64,000 nucleotides of DNA, from contig JARHVA010000349.1 of NCBI GenBank assembly GCA_037957365.1, positions 3,832,501 to 3,896,500 on the forward strand, in the 5' to 3' direction. The notes beneath the pieces are model-generated. The model had not been told where the DNA came from. It did no database searches and saw nothing but the letters and a program-made list of their open reading frames with translations. The position numbers and the translations under genes are program-made. Shown one piece after another: positions 13,162 to 25,512 of the stretch (positions are counted from its first letter, which is position 1; every line of letters begins with the position of its first letter). The DNA is from Torreya grandis (Eukaryota > Streptophyta > Pinopsida > Cupressales > Taxaceae).

Positions 13162-13887
13162 ATGGCTAAGTAGTTAAGAAAAGAGAATTTGGAGTTGAGA
13201 TCAATGGTCAAAGATATTATAGAAAAAGTCAACTCAGCTATGGATAATAAGTAAAAAATAATTTATCCTCATATCAAGTTTGAGAAACTAAGTTAAATAC
13301 TCAAAGAATATAAATTGACTATTCAAGAACTTAAGGAACATGTGGAGATTACCAATGCAAATTTAAGGTCAAAAGAAGAAGAGTGTAACCAAATGAAGGT
13401 AGAGTTGGTTTTATTAAATTATGGGCATGAGAATATCATTGTCAAGATTATAAATTTAGAGAAATAATTTTATAAATCAAATCAGGTCAATATCAAAGTG
13501 AATAAGTCCATTAGGTATGTAAGTGCTTTTAGGTATGCCAAGACTTTTAATGGTCATTGTTATTCATGTCGTCTAGTTGGTTATAAGGTAATAGACTATA
13601 TGAGGAGAAGAAATCAGTCAAAGGGATTTCATAGTCATCATCAAAAAAAATGTACGAATGATGTTTCTTATTTTAGTTGTCATCAATTTGGTCATATTGC
13701 AAGATATTGTAAAAATAAGCTCTCAAGTCACAAGACGGTGCATAGGGCTCCTAGAATGCAAGAAAGAGGTAAAAATTGGATTTAGAGACCCTAATAAGTT
13801 AGGATTGATTAGGTTAAATCTCAATATGTTTTTTTTATATGGTAGATATGAAGGTAAGACAAAATTAAAATATGCCAAAGACGGTTG
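13162..13887 (+). pseudogene. SIRE-like copia gag relic with two zinc-knuckle remnants
   Basis: Gag would package element RNA in cytoplasmic particles. A start-like ATG at 13,162 lies in the context GAAGGAGATCCTAAG, matched by the second element (GAAGGTGATCCTAAG before its ATG). A decayed coiled-coil stretch follows (about 13,280-13,460), aligning with residues SKEEE and MKVEL against SKEVE and LKIEL in the second element. The open 95-codon end (13,498-13,785) holds two knuckle remnants. HCYSCRLVGYKVIDY has Tyr where His and the last Cys belong. YFSCHQFGHIARYC has Tyr where the first Cys belongs. All three changes are single G/C-to-A/T transitions at the codon level. Stops and frameshifts make it non-functional. 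The large N-terminal copia gag core usual between the start and the coiled coil was not seen. Confidence 0.72.
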
Positions 13888-16804
13888 ACAAGCACAAGAG
13901 GTCTTAGAAGGAAGCTAATCAGTCTACCAAGTGGATGAGTCTTAAGGAGGTAAGAGAGGAGATGTGGGAATATCTTATCTTCATATTATCATAGGATATG
14001 TTGAAGTAAGGATGTATCTCTCTAAGTTTCATGGAGACATTATTTCAGTTTATGGAAGTAGGTGAAGGCAAGGGTGATAACATGAAGGAAGGTCAAGAGG
14101 ATGTTGTGTGAGTGTATGACAATAGTATAAGTCTTTGGGATGATAAAGGATGTTTTTTATGATGTGATCATGTTTCAAAGTTCCTATTGGGTGTCAATAT
14201 TTATTTTATTTATTTTATAAGTGTAAGTATTCCATTTGATTCATCCTTGTGATCATCTAGGCCTAGTTGGTCTTTGGCAAATCAAGCTGAGTACGCAGAT
14301 TGATGACATCAAAATTTGCACATGTGAAGGTGTCAAAGGAAAATGGTCACATGTGTTTATTTTTTTTTTTTAATATATCATGTTTTTATAATGTAATGTC
14401 TTGAAATGGTGTCTATAAAATTTTATGGTAATGCAAAGTTAGTCTTCCAAGCATATTTCTCTATTTTCCATAGCCATTTTTGCATGAAAATATGGTTGTT
14501 GGAATTTGAAAATTCAATTTTCATAAAGGAAACCAATTTAAAAATAATGGATTATATAATCCATATATGAATTAATATTAACGTGAGGTAGGAATAAAAT
14601 TTTAAAATTAATCTATGTATAATACTCTCCAAGTGGTGGTTTGATTCAAGTGTCTATACAGGTACAATTAATGCAATTCAAAGTTGATTGTTGTAGTTTA
14701 TGTTTGAAATGGTAAATCTAGTTTGAGAAAAAGAGGATTATAACTCATTTGATGATCTAGTTTTCATGTTATAATTATTTTTTTATGATTTTAACTCATC
14801 ATAATACTGATCCATACTTTGAGAAAGATATGAATGTGTTCATTTATACAAAAAATCTTCATGGAAGGTGACTGTGTGTTAGAGATCTTGTCTTTGGCAG
14901 ACTTGTGTAATAAGGTGAGTTTTTTGTTGTTCTTAGAAACTCATGAAGATTGTCCTAAGTGTTTTTATAGGTTTTCAATATATTTAATATCTTGTATATG
15001 CTCTATGTATGGTCAAATTGTTGTTTAAAAGGAAAATCAAGCTCTAAAAGATGAAAGGTAGTGAATTAAGGGTTTTATGTTTGTAAACCCTAAGGTGTGT
15101 GTTCATGGTGATAATGACTTAGTTTTTTCATATAAATCTTAGTTATATTTTGATAAATAACATACAATTATTCCTATAGTGGTTTTCATTCTTGTGTCAC
15201 TTTTTTGAATACATGGTGGAGATCTTAGTTGTCAAAATTTGAGTAGAGGTATGAAAGTTGAAAATTGGCCTTTCAAGATCAATACCATTGTGATCTAAGA
15301 ATGATGTTAAAATATTTTTGAGATTATATTTTCATATATATATATATATTTCAAATTGTATCATAGGTTCCTTAAAATGAATAAGGCCTCTCAGACCTAG
15401 TATTGACTGGATTTTATCCATAAAGGTGCTTGGTACTATTTTGAGTCTTGATGACTTGTAAAGAATGAAAGTGAGTAATTGATGTTGTGAGGACCTTATG
15501 GAAGTTATTATCATCTATGTGAGGTGTCCCTTTTAGATCAAGAAGTGAGATAAAATTCAAGATGTAGAATAGTGGAATGGAGTTAGAGGAACAATGACAA
15601 ACAAAGATTCCTATTATACTTTGCTAAGAAGATGAATGGTTTTTTGAGAGGTAGAAATATTTGAGAATCACTGAGTGTTTCAAAACCTGTCAGTTTGTTC
15701 CTATTTGAAGATCATAAATAAGATAGATTATGAAAAAAGGTTTTTTGTAGTGAAGTTTATACTCATAGACTTATATAACTATGTTTCCATAAGTTCTAAT
15801 CCATGAAGGCTTGATGAATATTGTGATTGCTTAGAGATCTTATATATGTTGTTCTAAGATTGATTTTGGTAGATTTTTTGTTTTTATTTATCATGAAGAT
15901 AAGAGACTTAGTGAAAAGGAGTGGATTCATATTGATTAGGTCTCCATGAGACCTATTGGTAACATGAGGGTAGTGTGGGTCATTAAGTTTCATTGGTGGT
16001 TTGATAAGGAGATAGACCTATTTTTCATCTCTACTAGATCCAATTAAGTTTTGAAACTTATTTGGTGTTCACATTAAGTTATTGATTATGTAGACAATTT
16101 TTGAAGAATTGCTTATAGACCTAGCTAGTTAGAATAACCAAGTCTTGAAGATGTGAATTTGTTCTATAGCTTTAGATAGTATCCAATGATCTTAAAGTAG
16201 AGTGCACCAATGATCATGAAGGCCAAATTGAAAGATAGAAGTTGAAAATTGAGTCATACAAAGTTACCTAGTTGACCTTATCTTTGAGGTTGATTTTTTC
16301 AATAATAAAAAGATGATATGTGTTTGAAAAAGTTGTTTATAGACCTAAGGGAATATTATTTAATATGTAATTATCTAGGTGAATCTTGAATTTAGGGGGA
16401 TATAACTCAAATAGCTTGAGTGGCTTGAAGAGATGTACATGATGTGAGGGGGAGCATATGTGAGATGCTTCAGTCATGGTGGAGATGTGGATATGTCTAC
16501 TATAGTTTTGATTTCAATAAATTTATATGATGACTTAACTAAACTTAGTCATAATTGTGAAAATTTAATGAATATTCATAAATTATCAAACGGATCTTGT
16601 GATCTCTATAAGTAAACAAGCCCAAGGATCAAATAAGCCCAAGTGAAGAAATTTAGATTGGTATATGTCAAAGTGGGATAAATTATTCATTCATATGCAT
16701 GAAAGGTAAGTGATTATCTTGAGCACATAAAAGTGTATTGGAATACATACATTATGTTAGGAGGATCTTAGTGGTTGTTTATTCCACTTTGTCATTAACG
16801 GCAA
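13888..16804. other. Internal region of the SIRE-like element, pol not recognisable
   Basis: I looked for copia protease, integrase, RT and RNase H motifs in all + strand frames and found none that could be defended. The segment is shorter than a full copia pol (about 4 kb), so most of pol was probably deleted or replaced, with the remainder eroded. A short (TA)8 run lies near 15,333-15,348. Confidence 0.45.
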
Positions 16805-16853
16805 AGGGGGAGAAGGAAAAGAAGAAGTTGCCATCAATGACAAAGGGGGAGAT
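16805..16853 (+). other. Polypurine tract region, duplicated, before the 3' LTR
   Basis: Two similar purine blocks occur: CAAAGGGGGAGAAGG near 16,802-16,816 and CAAAGGGGGAGAT at 16,841-16,853. The second directly abuts the LTR start TGTTGGC. This is the expected primer for plus-strand DNA synthesis and fixes the element's orientation as +. Confidence 0.85.
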
Positions 16854-18171
16854 TGTTGGCAAGTATGTTGTCATTGATTTCAAGAGTAATGACAAAGTGG
16901 TGATTTCATAGTATCATAAATGTTATTTATGTCAAATAAGGCTAAGTAAGGTAAAGGAAAGTAAACAAGTATGTGAATTATGGGTTGTCATAGGCTTGGT
17001 AACCTTGTGTAGTGGCATAGGCTTGGTAGCCTAGTCTATTAAGCTTGTTAAGGCTAGGGAGAAGAAGTTTGGTAGATAAGGAGTATTACATAAGTTCATA
17101 TGACATGTTTATTTTTATTTTAGGTTAGTATAATAATGATCCAAGTGATTTATAAATATAATTTTGACTTGGAGTCATAGAACTAATGTGCATAGTAACC
17201 TAGTGAGGTCCAAATGAAGAGTCAAGTTGAGATTCCAAGATATCAGAGCTCATATAAGCATGGAATGAGGTGTGATAGGTTGTTTAAAAGTTTTTGACCA
17301 ATTTTTACATCTTAAAGAAGAATAGAAATAAATATAACATGTTGGAAAGTATTTTGTGCATGCAAATTGGAGGTTTCCAAGCCTGAGAAGTAAGTTAAGT
17401 TTCTCATTGGCACGTATATATTTTTCATTATGACATAAACCTTTTGGGAGAGGTGGAAAATTTAAATAATAAGGTTTTACAATTATTTTATAGTGATTTT
17501 ATGTATAGATCTTTATAAACATTTGTTAATAATGTAAATTGGTCAAAACCCTCCTATAAACCCTTATAGTGGAGCGATTGGAAAGATGTGAAAGGTTAGT
17601 GACCATAATGGTTTGGTTGACCAAAATTTAATATTGGATGGTGTAAAGGACTCCTCCATTCATCTCCAAGTGGTAGTGTTTTGTCAAGGAAGTGATAAAA
17701 AGGTATATAAATATGTTTATTTATAAATATTTTGGTACTACAAGTAGGGTTGATTGAGTCAATGCTTGCAAGTAGATGGAGGTAAAATATAGAGACTTGT
17801 TACAAAATTTCATTAATTAATTTGAGCATTATTGGTACTATTTATCAATAATTTTTGTCAATCACTTTGGCCTATTGCTAAAACCGCAAGATAGTTATAA
17901 TAGTGAGAAAATGTTAGTCTAAGTGAATATGAGTTTAGGGAAGTGTTCTAGGTAAGTAGGGATGGATAAAATGATTTGGGTTATTTTATAAATACATATT
18001 AATTATTTTCCCTTGGTTGTAAATTTGTTATGTTTATCATACACAAGTAAAATGGTACTTTCAAATTAGCTTATCTAAGTAGTGAAGATTGTTAGACAGT
18101 GACCTAAGGAATTGGTCTATTAGACCAATGAATGTTTCTTGAAAAAGATAAATATCTACTTGAGAGTGATA

Positions 18172-18235
<64 letters not shown>

Positions 18236-19896
18236 ATATAAGCTATGTATGTGGTTTATATTTTATTATAGTGTTTTTTGAAATACATGACATTAAAATC
18301 TACATGACTATACTATTAGAAACTACAAGTAGTCTCAGTGGTCATTTTGAAGTAGTGAGTTGGAAGTGTTCTTGGTAGAGTTATATAAGTTTGAGGATGT
18401 TATATAAGTATAAAATGTGGATTATAATGTATTATATGTCTTTATTTATCCCTGATTAGATATGGAGAGTCAAAATGCTTTGACTATATTTTGACTGTGT
18501 GTGGGCAGTTTGAGTGGTCCTATTGTAAGTGTGGTTTGGAGGTGCTTTGCCTTATGTTATTGATTATAAAACACATGAATATGTTTATGAAGTCTTATAT
18601 AATATTATTTATTTTTTGGGTGATATTATTTAATGTGATAAGACATGTTTCTATCTCAATTTGTCAAGATAGTTTTTTGGGTACACTAGCAGTTCTGAGT
18701 AGTCTTTTAGTAGAGATGTTTTTGAAGCTTATTATCCTGAGTAGGAGTTTTTAAGGCATATATATGTGTTTATAATTTCATTTATTTTATATTAATTCAT
18801 TTTTTTAGTAGTTTTTTGATAAAATAAATTGAATACCTCAGTTATATATGACAAAAAAATTTGTGTTCCTAGGCCTATTAGTGAGTAGGCTAGAATGGAT
18901 TGGTTCAAGTGGTGAAATAGAGTTCCAACTGGTGTATACAAATGAGTGAATGTGTAATAGTATATTTGAGTCATTTGTGATTTTTTAAAATCATTTTTTA
19001 AGTCTAAATTTGGTCTAAGAAGTCCAAGTTGTAACATGTGGGTGTGAAGGCCTATTTGCTTTAGGTCTCAACTAGGCCTAATAGAGGTATTATAAAACCT
19101 ATTAAATGTGTGGTTATAAAAAATGTAACATGTTTGGATACCTATTAAAATTATAATACAATTTTTTTAATCATCTTGGCTAACTAAGAAGAGTTATACC
19201 AAGAGTATGATAAAAGTACAAGGCCTAATTGGCCTATTCATACTAGTTGAGCATGTGTAAAGCTAAGCAAAGGAGGGAACATTTGAAATAGAATGTACAA
19301 GTCATTTAGGAAAATAAAATATTGAATATGATCATTCATATTTGTCTAATAAAGTTTATATAGGAGGACACATAGGTCATTGAACCTAATGAGCCTATAA
19401 GAGGCAGATTGAGTGAGTAAGCCCTAGAGGTTGTTTGAGAGAGATTGAGGGGTGAAGTGTGAAAGAAATAGGATTAAATCATCAGGTGTGTTTTAAATCA
19501 TATCATATTTTTATCTCAAATTATATTTATCAAATTTGGTGCTTGGTTAACTAGGGGTTTGTATCTTCCTTGCTAGTTAGAGCTAGTTAAAGGTCAAGTC
19601 GGTGCTTGACTAAATTGAGGACTAGGTGCTCCTTGATCAGGTGGTGTTGGTATAAATTTTTATCTTGTTATTATAGGAATATATTCCATCTTATATGGTT
19701 TATTGGGTTTTATCTTCCATGAGGGTTTCCCACATATATGATGTGTTCATGTGATGCATGCTCTTGTTCATGCTTTGGATGTATATGTTGTATGATGTTG
19801 TTAGATCATGTTTATCTATGCTTCATGGAATGATGTTTGGAATTGAATATGAATTTTTGTATAATGATTCACCTACCCCTCTTAGTAGATACTTCC
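16854..19896 (+). repeat. 3' LTR of the SIRE-like element (about 3.0 kb)
   Basis: Counterpart of 10,164-13,092, starting TGTTGGCAAG immediately after the polypurine tract. Contains a longer TA microsatellite (18,168-18,232) and an extra block of roughly 55 bp near 17,335-17,390 that is absent from the 5' LTR. The end was placed at TTCCA after CTTAGTAGATAC and is uncertain by a few bases. Confidence 0.78.
18168..18232. repeat. (TA)n microsatellite inside the 3' LTR
   Basis: TA run with one CA interruption, homologous in position to 11,388-11,431 and longer. Confidence 0.92.
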
Positions 19897-22800
19897 AAAA
19901 AGTTAGAGTTGATCTCTATGTAACTTTTTTTCACTATGTTTTCTTGATTTTAAACTCTATATTTTGTGTCTGTGTGTTGAAAATTGTGTTTGAAGTGAAT
20001 TAGGATGGATTGATATCTATGAAAAACCATTTTGAGTTCCCCCTCTTTTGAGGGGAGTTATTTAACTTGTGTAATAACTATCCTCAAAATAAAAACTATG
20101 AAACTTGTGTGTTAAGATAAGCATATATGATATGTGTATGATAAACCAATATAATGTGTATAAATTACATCAAAACATAAAATAATCTGAGCATAAGTTG
20201 GTAATGTATAATTCATGTTAGATCTAACATTCATAAGTTTTTCAAGATAGATATAACAATGTAATGAAGTATATGAATAACAAATCTGAGTAATAATTTG
20301 TGTAATCTACTTAGGGGATGCAATATGATATCCATCAAGACACCCAAGAAGGAAGGGGAAATGCTTGAGGTTCATCTTGGCATAAAAAAATAGAGTGTGT
20401 AAGAAATAATCAAGATACAAGTGTCATGACCATGACATATACATAAAATCATACATACAAACACATAAGGCATACAAAATAGGCCAAGGGGCTAAAATAG
20501 AAGGGACATGGGCACATATCACTAAGTTTGAGAAGGCAATAAATATAAGGACATGTTCAAGTGTCCACATTCATAAACAACAAGCCATTTACATTAGAGC
20601 CACATGGAAGGACATGTTTAAATGTGTGCATACACAATCAAGTCACACATAATGACATGGACATATGTCCAATGCATACATACAATGAAGGGAAGTGGCA
20701 TAGAGTCATAGAATAATGACATATTTAAATTTCCTAAAGTAGATGTAGAAGCACAGAGACACAATCAAGTCTAAACTAGTAAATATATAAATGAAAGTAT
20801 GCATTAAAATGTAGTACAAATCTATATAAGATCAAATATGTACATAAGCTGAGTCTAGAATAGTAGTAATCAATAAAAAAATATGTGTAGTATAAGATGA
20901 TCAATATCAAAATATAAATAATGGTAAATCTATGGTATGGATTATACAAATATGTAACTCAAAAAATAAAAAACTATGTATAGGATGATCCCAAATGGGT
21001 AAATGTATCAATGAGGAGTCTATGTATCTATGTATGTTCCCCTAGTGGTTAGATAGTAGCAAATCTAGATCTATGTAAAGGAGTTGAGTCCTATAAGAAT
21101 CTGTGAACACTCAAAAATAAAAAGTGGAACATATATGTATGATAAAACTAACTACACTAACATAAATAACATATGTAATGACTAGTAATTATAAGAAATG
21201 TAAACATGAAAATGTATACAATCTATAATTTGTATTTTATGAGTAATATTTTAATGTTTTTGTGGTTTAGAACATATTATATTTTTATTTTTTATTTTTT
21301 GAGTATAAGTTATGTATAATCAATGTAAAAATGAAACTATGTACAAGTAGAGAGTAACATACTAACTGATGAGCCTCGCAAGAGAATCACTATCAATGTG
21401 TCTTGTATCATATAAATGAAGAATGAGCATGCATGTTATGTGATGAGGTATATGATATTTGAGAATTAGATATACTAAATGATATATAGTTAAAACTACA
21501 TATTGATTATGGCTATGAATCTATGAAGCATACAAAATTGGCTTGTGAAATATGGGGCTTTTATGGACCCATCCAGTAGAAGAATTCATAACTGGCATGT
21601 ATGTTTTATGTTAAGAACCTTGGGGATTCAAAAACACTAATCTGGTAATGAAAGGGATAGATAGAGGCTCTTTAGAATCCATAACATGTCTCTAACATAG
21701 GAATATTTAATAACGGTCTCCATTAGAGAGCATACATACATGGTAAAACTATAGAAGTAGACCTTGCCTATAATTATGGCTCAATTGATATATATGATGA
21801 GCTAATGGGAACTATGGTCAGAGCTATAACTGGTAATTATTATGTAATTATTTCCACTTAGATTCTCACCCTTAAGGAGATGCTCAGCTCTCCTCATCTA
21901 AGTGGCACAATGGAGTCATCTCTCTGCTGTGGGTGACAATTTTTTTGAGATGAATCTCTAGATAAGGGGATAGCTCCCCTTGATGCACCTTTAAATCTCT
22001 CTCTAATATATCAATTCATGTATGAAAAGGGTTCAATAAAATAACTAAGGAAACAAAAAAGGTGATGCACCAATGTTTATTTCATCCTATTTGACTGAGA
22101 TTATACTACTTAAAGATCAACATAGTTTTTTCACACAAAACCCACAACTCCTTGGGTGGTGTCACATCAGTGTTTCACATGTTAGATTCAAGAAGGCATT
22201 TGACATTTAGGAGAGTAATGGATGATTCCAAGAAGGAATACAATCATATAATACTTCCAAAATGTCTATAAACTTAGAAAAATAATACTAATAAGAACCT
22301 ATAATGTCACTCTTTCTACACATTGGTAGACCATCAAGAGTACAAGCTAGAAAAGCCAATCTTTCACTAGACTAGACCAACAAGATTCAAGTCATTAGTC
22401 AATAATATAACATGTGAGTGGCAAAAAAACTTGTATTATTTCTTCAAGAGTCTTTTTAGTATAAATATTGCTAGAGTTTACCTAATAACCAATGGAGGCA
22501 CTCAAATGAGCCAAGAGAATGCATATTATAGCTTTGAGAGGTGGAGCAATCAAAGGAAGTCCAAGGGTAATTTAAACATGTGTCATCTTGAGAGAAATAG
22601 TTACATTTACATGTGGAATAGGTGGGTGAACTATGCCATGTCACCAAATGAATTAGTTATAAATGAATAAGTTATAACTAAACTAAATGCCTCAGTTACA
22701 ATTGACTTAGCTACAGTTTAATAAGTTACAAATGAACAAATGCCTTAGTTACAATTGCTATGTGTTACCTTTATACTCACCTTCAATTTCTAGCTAAACC

Positions 22801-23249
22801 TTTTGACACCAAAGACTATTTTACATAGTTTTAAATTGACTTTTTATGGGCCATCACCCTCATTCCTTCATAACATTTTCCTTGGACTCACTATTTTGAT
22901 CTGCATGGGACCCACTATTTAAATGCCAATGACTAGCCCATGACCCTAAAGTTGACATCTATAGACCTATCATGAATTCCTTTGAGATATTTTCCTCACT
23001 CTTTTCTTGAACAATCTTCCATGGACTTATCTTCTTTTAGCACTTTTCTTGAAATAAATCCTTTGGGATTTTGATTTTGAGCATTTCCATGGATAATTTC
23101 CCCAAAAAAATCCTTTAGCTCCTTTTTCCACAGTAATTTCTTTGGGCTATTAAATGACCTTTCATCTTTTGAAAATGGACCATTTGGTTCTTTGAAATAT
23201 TCCTTTAGGTTTCTTGAAGTGGACCTTTAGAAATCTATAATGACCCCTT
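19897..23249. other. Unassigned DNA
   Basis: No coding, RNA or element boundary recognised, apart from the two hairpins entered separately near 21.9 kb. The stretch 20.1-21.3 kb is rich in ACATA-type words without clear periodicity. Confidence 0.4.
21854..21980. other. Two consecutive hairpin-forming inverted repeats
   Basis: First: CCACTTAGAT at 21,854-21,863 pairs perfectly with ATCTAAGTGG at 21,896-21,905, and inside it GGAGA (21,876-21,880) pairs with TCTCC (21,889-21,893). Second: AGGGGA-TAGC-TCCCCT at 21,965-21,980 is a perfect 6 bp stem with a 4-base loop. They stand out in otherwise AT-rich sequence. Function unknown. They could be an untranslated-region structure of an eroded LTR element or a regulatory hairpin. 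Confidence 0.6.
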
Positions 23250-23640
23250 TAGCTTCCTATAAATGACCCTTTAGCTTTTTGTTTGGCACCTTTCAGCGTT
23301 CCTATAAATGTTCTTTGGAAAAATTGGAGTGTCTTTCAAAAAACTGAAATGCCTTTTGGAAAAGTTGTTTCAAATAAAATGTCTGAAATAATTCCTTTGA
23401 AAAATTTGAAAATTTCCCTTCAAAAAAGCTATAAATTCCCCTTCAAAAAAATTATTTTTGATAAAATGTCTAAAATAATTCCTTTAGAAAGTTGAAAATT
23501 GCCCTTTCGAGAAAATTGTTTTAGACAAAATGTCTGAAAAAATTCCTTTGGAAAGATTGAAGTGGACTATTTCTTGAAAGAAATATACCCTTCAAAAAAA
23601 TTGTTTTAGACAAAATGTCTGAAATAATTCTCGACACTTA
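23250..23640. repeat. Degenerate tandem repeat
   Basis: AAAATGTCTGAAATAATTCC-like words recur at about 23,377, 23,463, 23,527 and 23,612. They are separated by CCTTTGGAAA and CCCTTCAAAAAA blocks, giving an irregular repeat of roughly 65-90 bp. The open frame through it is a by-product of the repeat and shows no protein motif. Confidence 0.7.
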
Positions 23641-24289
23641 AACAAAAAACTCAAAGATAAAACCTCCAAAAGAATGAACACTTAGTCAAAAAATAAAAAA
23701 ACCCAAAAGGATTACTATGCAAAGGCTTAGCAAAAGACCAAAACCAAACTTTCCAAAAGAATTAGACTTGTACATTTATTATGGGCTAATATATAACACT
23801 TCTTCTAAATGAAACCTACATACTGAACCTAGCCAAAGTTATAGACTTAGATGGCTAAGTTTTCAAATAGGGATGCCCAATTTTGGCTTGAAGGGCCAAA
23901 ATTTGGTCAACAAATTGGTGACTCTCATGGGGAGTATACCTGCTATATTGACCAGACCAATAGCCAAAGTAATCCATTGGGCATGGAGTCATCTAAGGAA
24001 AATCAAACAAGGAAACATTTGCCATGACTCAAAACCTTGAATAACACACCAGACCAAAAGGAAAACCCATGCTACAAGGCACAACACATAGCAAGAATAA
24101 AACAAACAAGACACAAAGCAAATCAAGACAAAAGACAACTCACATATGTGTGTAAGTACTTAGGGAACACAAGAAAGTAGGAAACTATTTACAAAAGAAA
24201 AGGAGAACCTTATTAACAATGATTTATATATGTCTCATTAACTGGGATTTGTAGCTCCTCTCCATCCAACCTTGAGAGTTGGAAAGCAT
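23641..24289. other. Unassigned spacer containing a PBS-like site
   Basis: Apart from the PBS-like site entered separately, nothing was recognised. The right part is probably 3' untranslated sequence of the - strand integrase relic, whose frame ends near 24,300. Confidence 0.4.
23915..23933 (+). other. PBS-like site, Tat-type gypsy
   Basis: TTGGTGACTCTCATGGGGA resembles the TGGCGACTCC.CTGGGGA primer-binding sites I recall for Tat/Ogre-type plant gypsy elements (tRNA-Arg type), with about four mismatches, two of them C-to-T. If real, an LTR should end just left of 23,914 and the element should run rightward. The recognisable integrase to the right, however, runs leftward, so this would belong to a different, truncated element. 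Confidence 0.4.
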
Positions 24290-25085
24290 TGTGTTGTTTG
24301 CACTATGTGATCACATATGGGCCACTCCACAAAGCACCAAACTTTGAGTGTCTTCTAGGCTTGGCCCTATCTTCATCCCATTTTAGGATAACATCTCCTT
24401 CTTTGAATCTCTTTGGCATATATTTTTTGTCAAAATACTTCTTTATTTTCTCTTGGTGAGTTGTCATGGTGTGCATAACTTGATTTCTTGTCTCTTCAAG
24501 CTCTATTAGCTCACATAACCTGTCTTCCATGTTGTTATTATCTATCAATTATAGCTAATGGGTAAGATCTAGAGCTGGTAACTCAAGTGAGATATGAACT
24601 CTAGCTTCCCTTCCATAGATAAGTGTATATGGTGAATTCTCAATTGCTCTCTTTGGGGTGATCATATCATCCCAAAGGGCTATTTTCAACTCAGTGTGTT
24701 AGGTCCTTTAATTCTCCTCCATTTTTCTATTGATAATCCTTATTAGATTCTTATTTGTGGAATTAGCTAGTCCATTACCTTAGGGGTAGTAGTTGTAGGA
24801 GGTGTTGAGATAAATACCATGTTTTAAAGCGCATTCACTTGTCTTTGCTTCTAGAAAAGCTAATGCATTAATTGAGATTATTATTGAAGAAGCTCTAAAT
24901 ATTTTTACTATACCTTCATAAAATTCAAGGACTGAACTTTCATTTGCCTCCTTAAGAGCTACAGCCTCCACCCATCTTGTAAAATAATTAGTGGTTGTCA
25001 ACACCCACTTATGACCAGCACTAGAAGGTGGATTGATTAGGAATATGAAATCCAAACCCCATTGCATGAAGGGTTGCTCAACCTA
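24290..25085 (-). pseudogene. Ty3/gypsy integrase relic
   Basis: Integrase inserts element cDNA into the genome. On the - strand, 25,067-24,780 reads QWGLDFIFLINPPSS, then a FTRWVEAV block, matching the gypsy catalytic core start (QWGLDFIG.I.PPSS ... YFTKWVEA). The expected DN of the D,D,E triad reads IN (SINALAF in place of TDNAQAF). After a break, 24,548-24,303 reads LIELEETRNQV, then KKYFDKKYMPKRFKEGDVILKW and SKFGALWSGPYVI, which matches the C-terminal part (YFDKK..R.F..GD.VLKWDE ... KF..LW.GPY.I). The loss of the catalytic Asp and the break at 24,549-24,779 mark it as dead. No RT was found to the right, so it is truncated upstream. Confidence 0.85.
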
Positions 25086-25469
25086 GATTAGGCCTATGTT
25101 GATGATAATTATAAGACAAGGGTGATTTATTATGCATTGGGTTAATTCTATATTGATAATAATTATAGAGCAAGGGTGATTTATTAGACACTAAACTTAC
25201 CAAAAGTTTTCACAATTAAGAAAGATGTCAGAGGATGAGAAATTTAAAATGGTATAAATTATATCAATTATTCTTACTCCCACTAAAAATTATTACCTTG
25301 GGTTATGATTATTATAAAAATACATATGAAAAATTGAAAATTTTGTAGTCTGAATGGTGATCTAATGATGGATTCTTATATACATCCATGAATGTTAAAA
25401 TCCCTCTAGGTACCTAACATGAAGAGTCAAGTGGTTAAGGACAGGATCGTGCCCTAGGTTGATTTGTAA
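25086..25469. other. Short spacer with a local tandem duplication
   Basis: TTGATGATAATTATA...CAAGGGTGATTTATTA at about 25,098-25,136 is repeated 54 bp later as TTGATAATAATTATA...CAAGGGTGATTTATTA. Nothing else recognised. Confidence 0.55.
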
Positions 25470-25512
25470 TGAACTTGAATACTATAAAGTCAAAGAAATC
25501 AATAGGCATAAT
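25470..25512 (-). repeat. Candidate LTR end (3' side of the chromovirus relic)
   Basis: TGAACTTGAATACTATAAAG followed by CAAAGAAATCAATAGGCATA matches, with gaps, the block at 30,631-30,680 directly next to the primer-binding site. Only this first part is visibly shared, so the call rests on position and about 40 matching bases. Confidence 0.45.

Larger units (their letters stand above)
10164..19896 (+). mobile_element. SIRE/Maximus-like Ty1/copia element, pol not recognisable
   Basis: Two long direct repeats (10,164-13,092 and 16,854-19,896) both begin TGTTGGCAAGTATGTT and end near a CCCCTCTTAGTA block. Between them lie a decayed primer-binding site, a gag relic with two zinc-knuckle remnants, about 2.9 kb without recognisable pol, and a purine tract abutting the second repeat. 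TGTTGGC-start LTRs, a CAAAGGGGGAGAT tract and this gag type are characters of plant SIRE/Maximus copia elements (recalled family knowledge). The LTRs differ at something like one base in five to six by eye, plus indels, so the insertion is old. No convincing target duplication is left (TACTA precedes the left end with no match after the right end). It shares gag and LTR blocks with the - strand element at 45.9-56.1 kb. Confidence 0.8.

Noticed and set aside
22431..22670. Open frame of 79 codons with MCHLERNSYIYMWNRW
   Set aside because: No family motif and no neighbouring coding signal; consistent with a chance frame.
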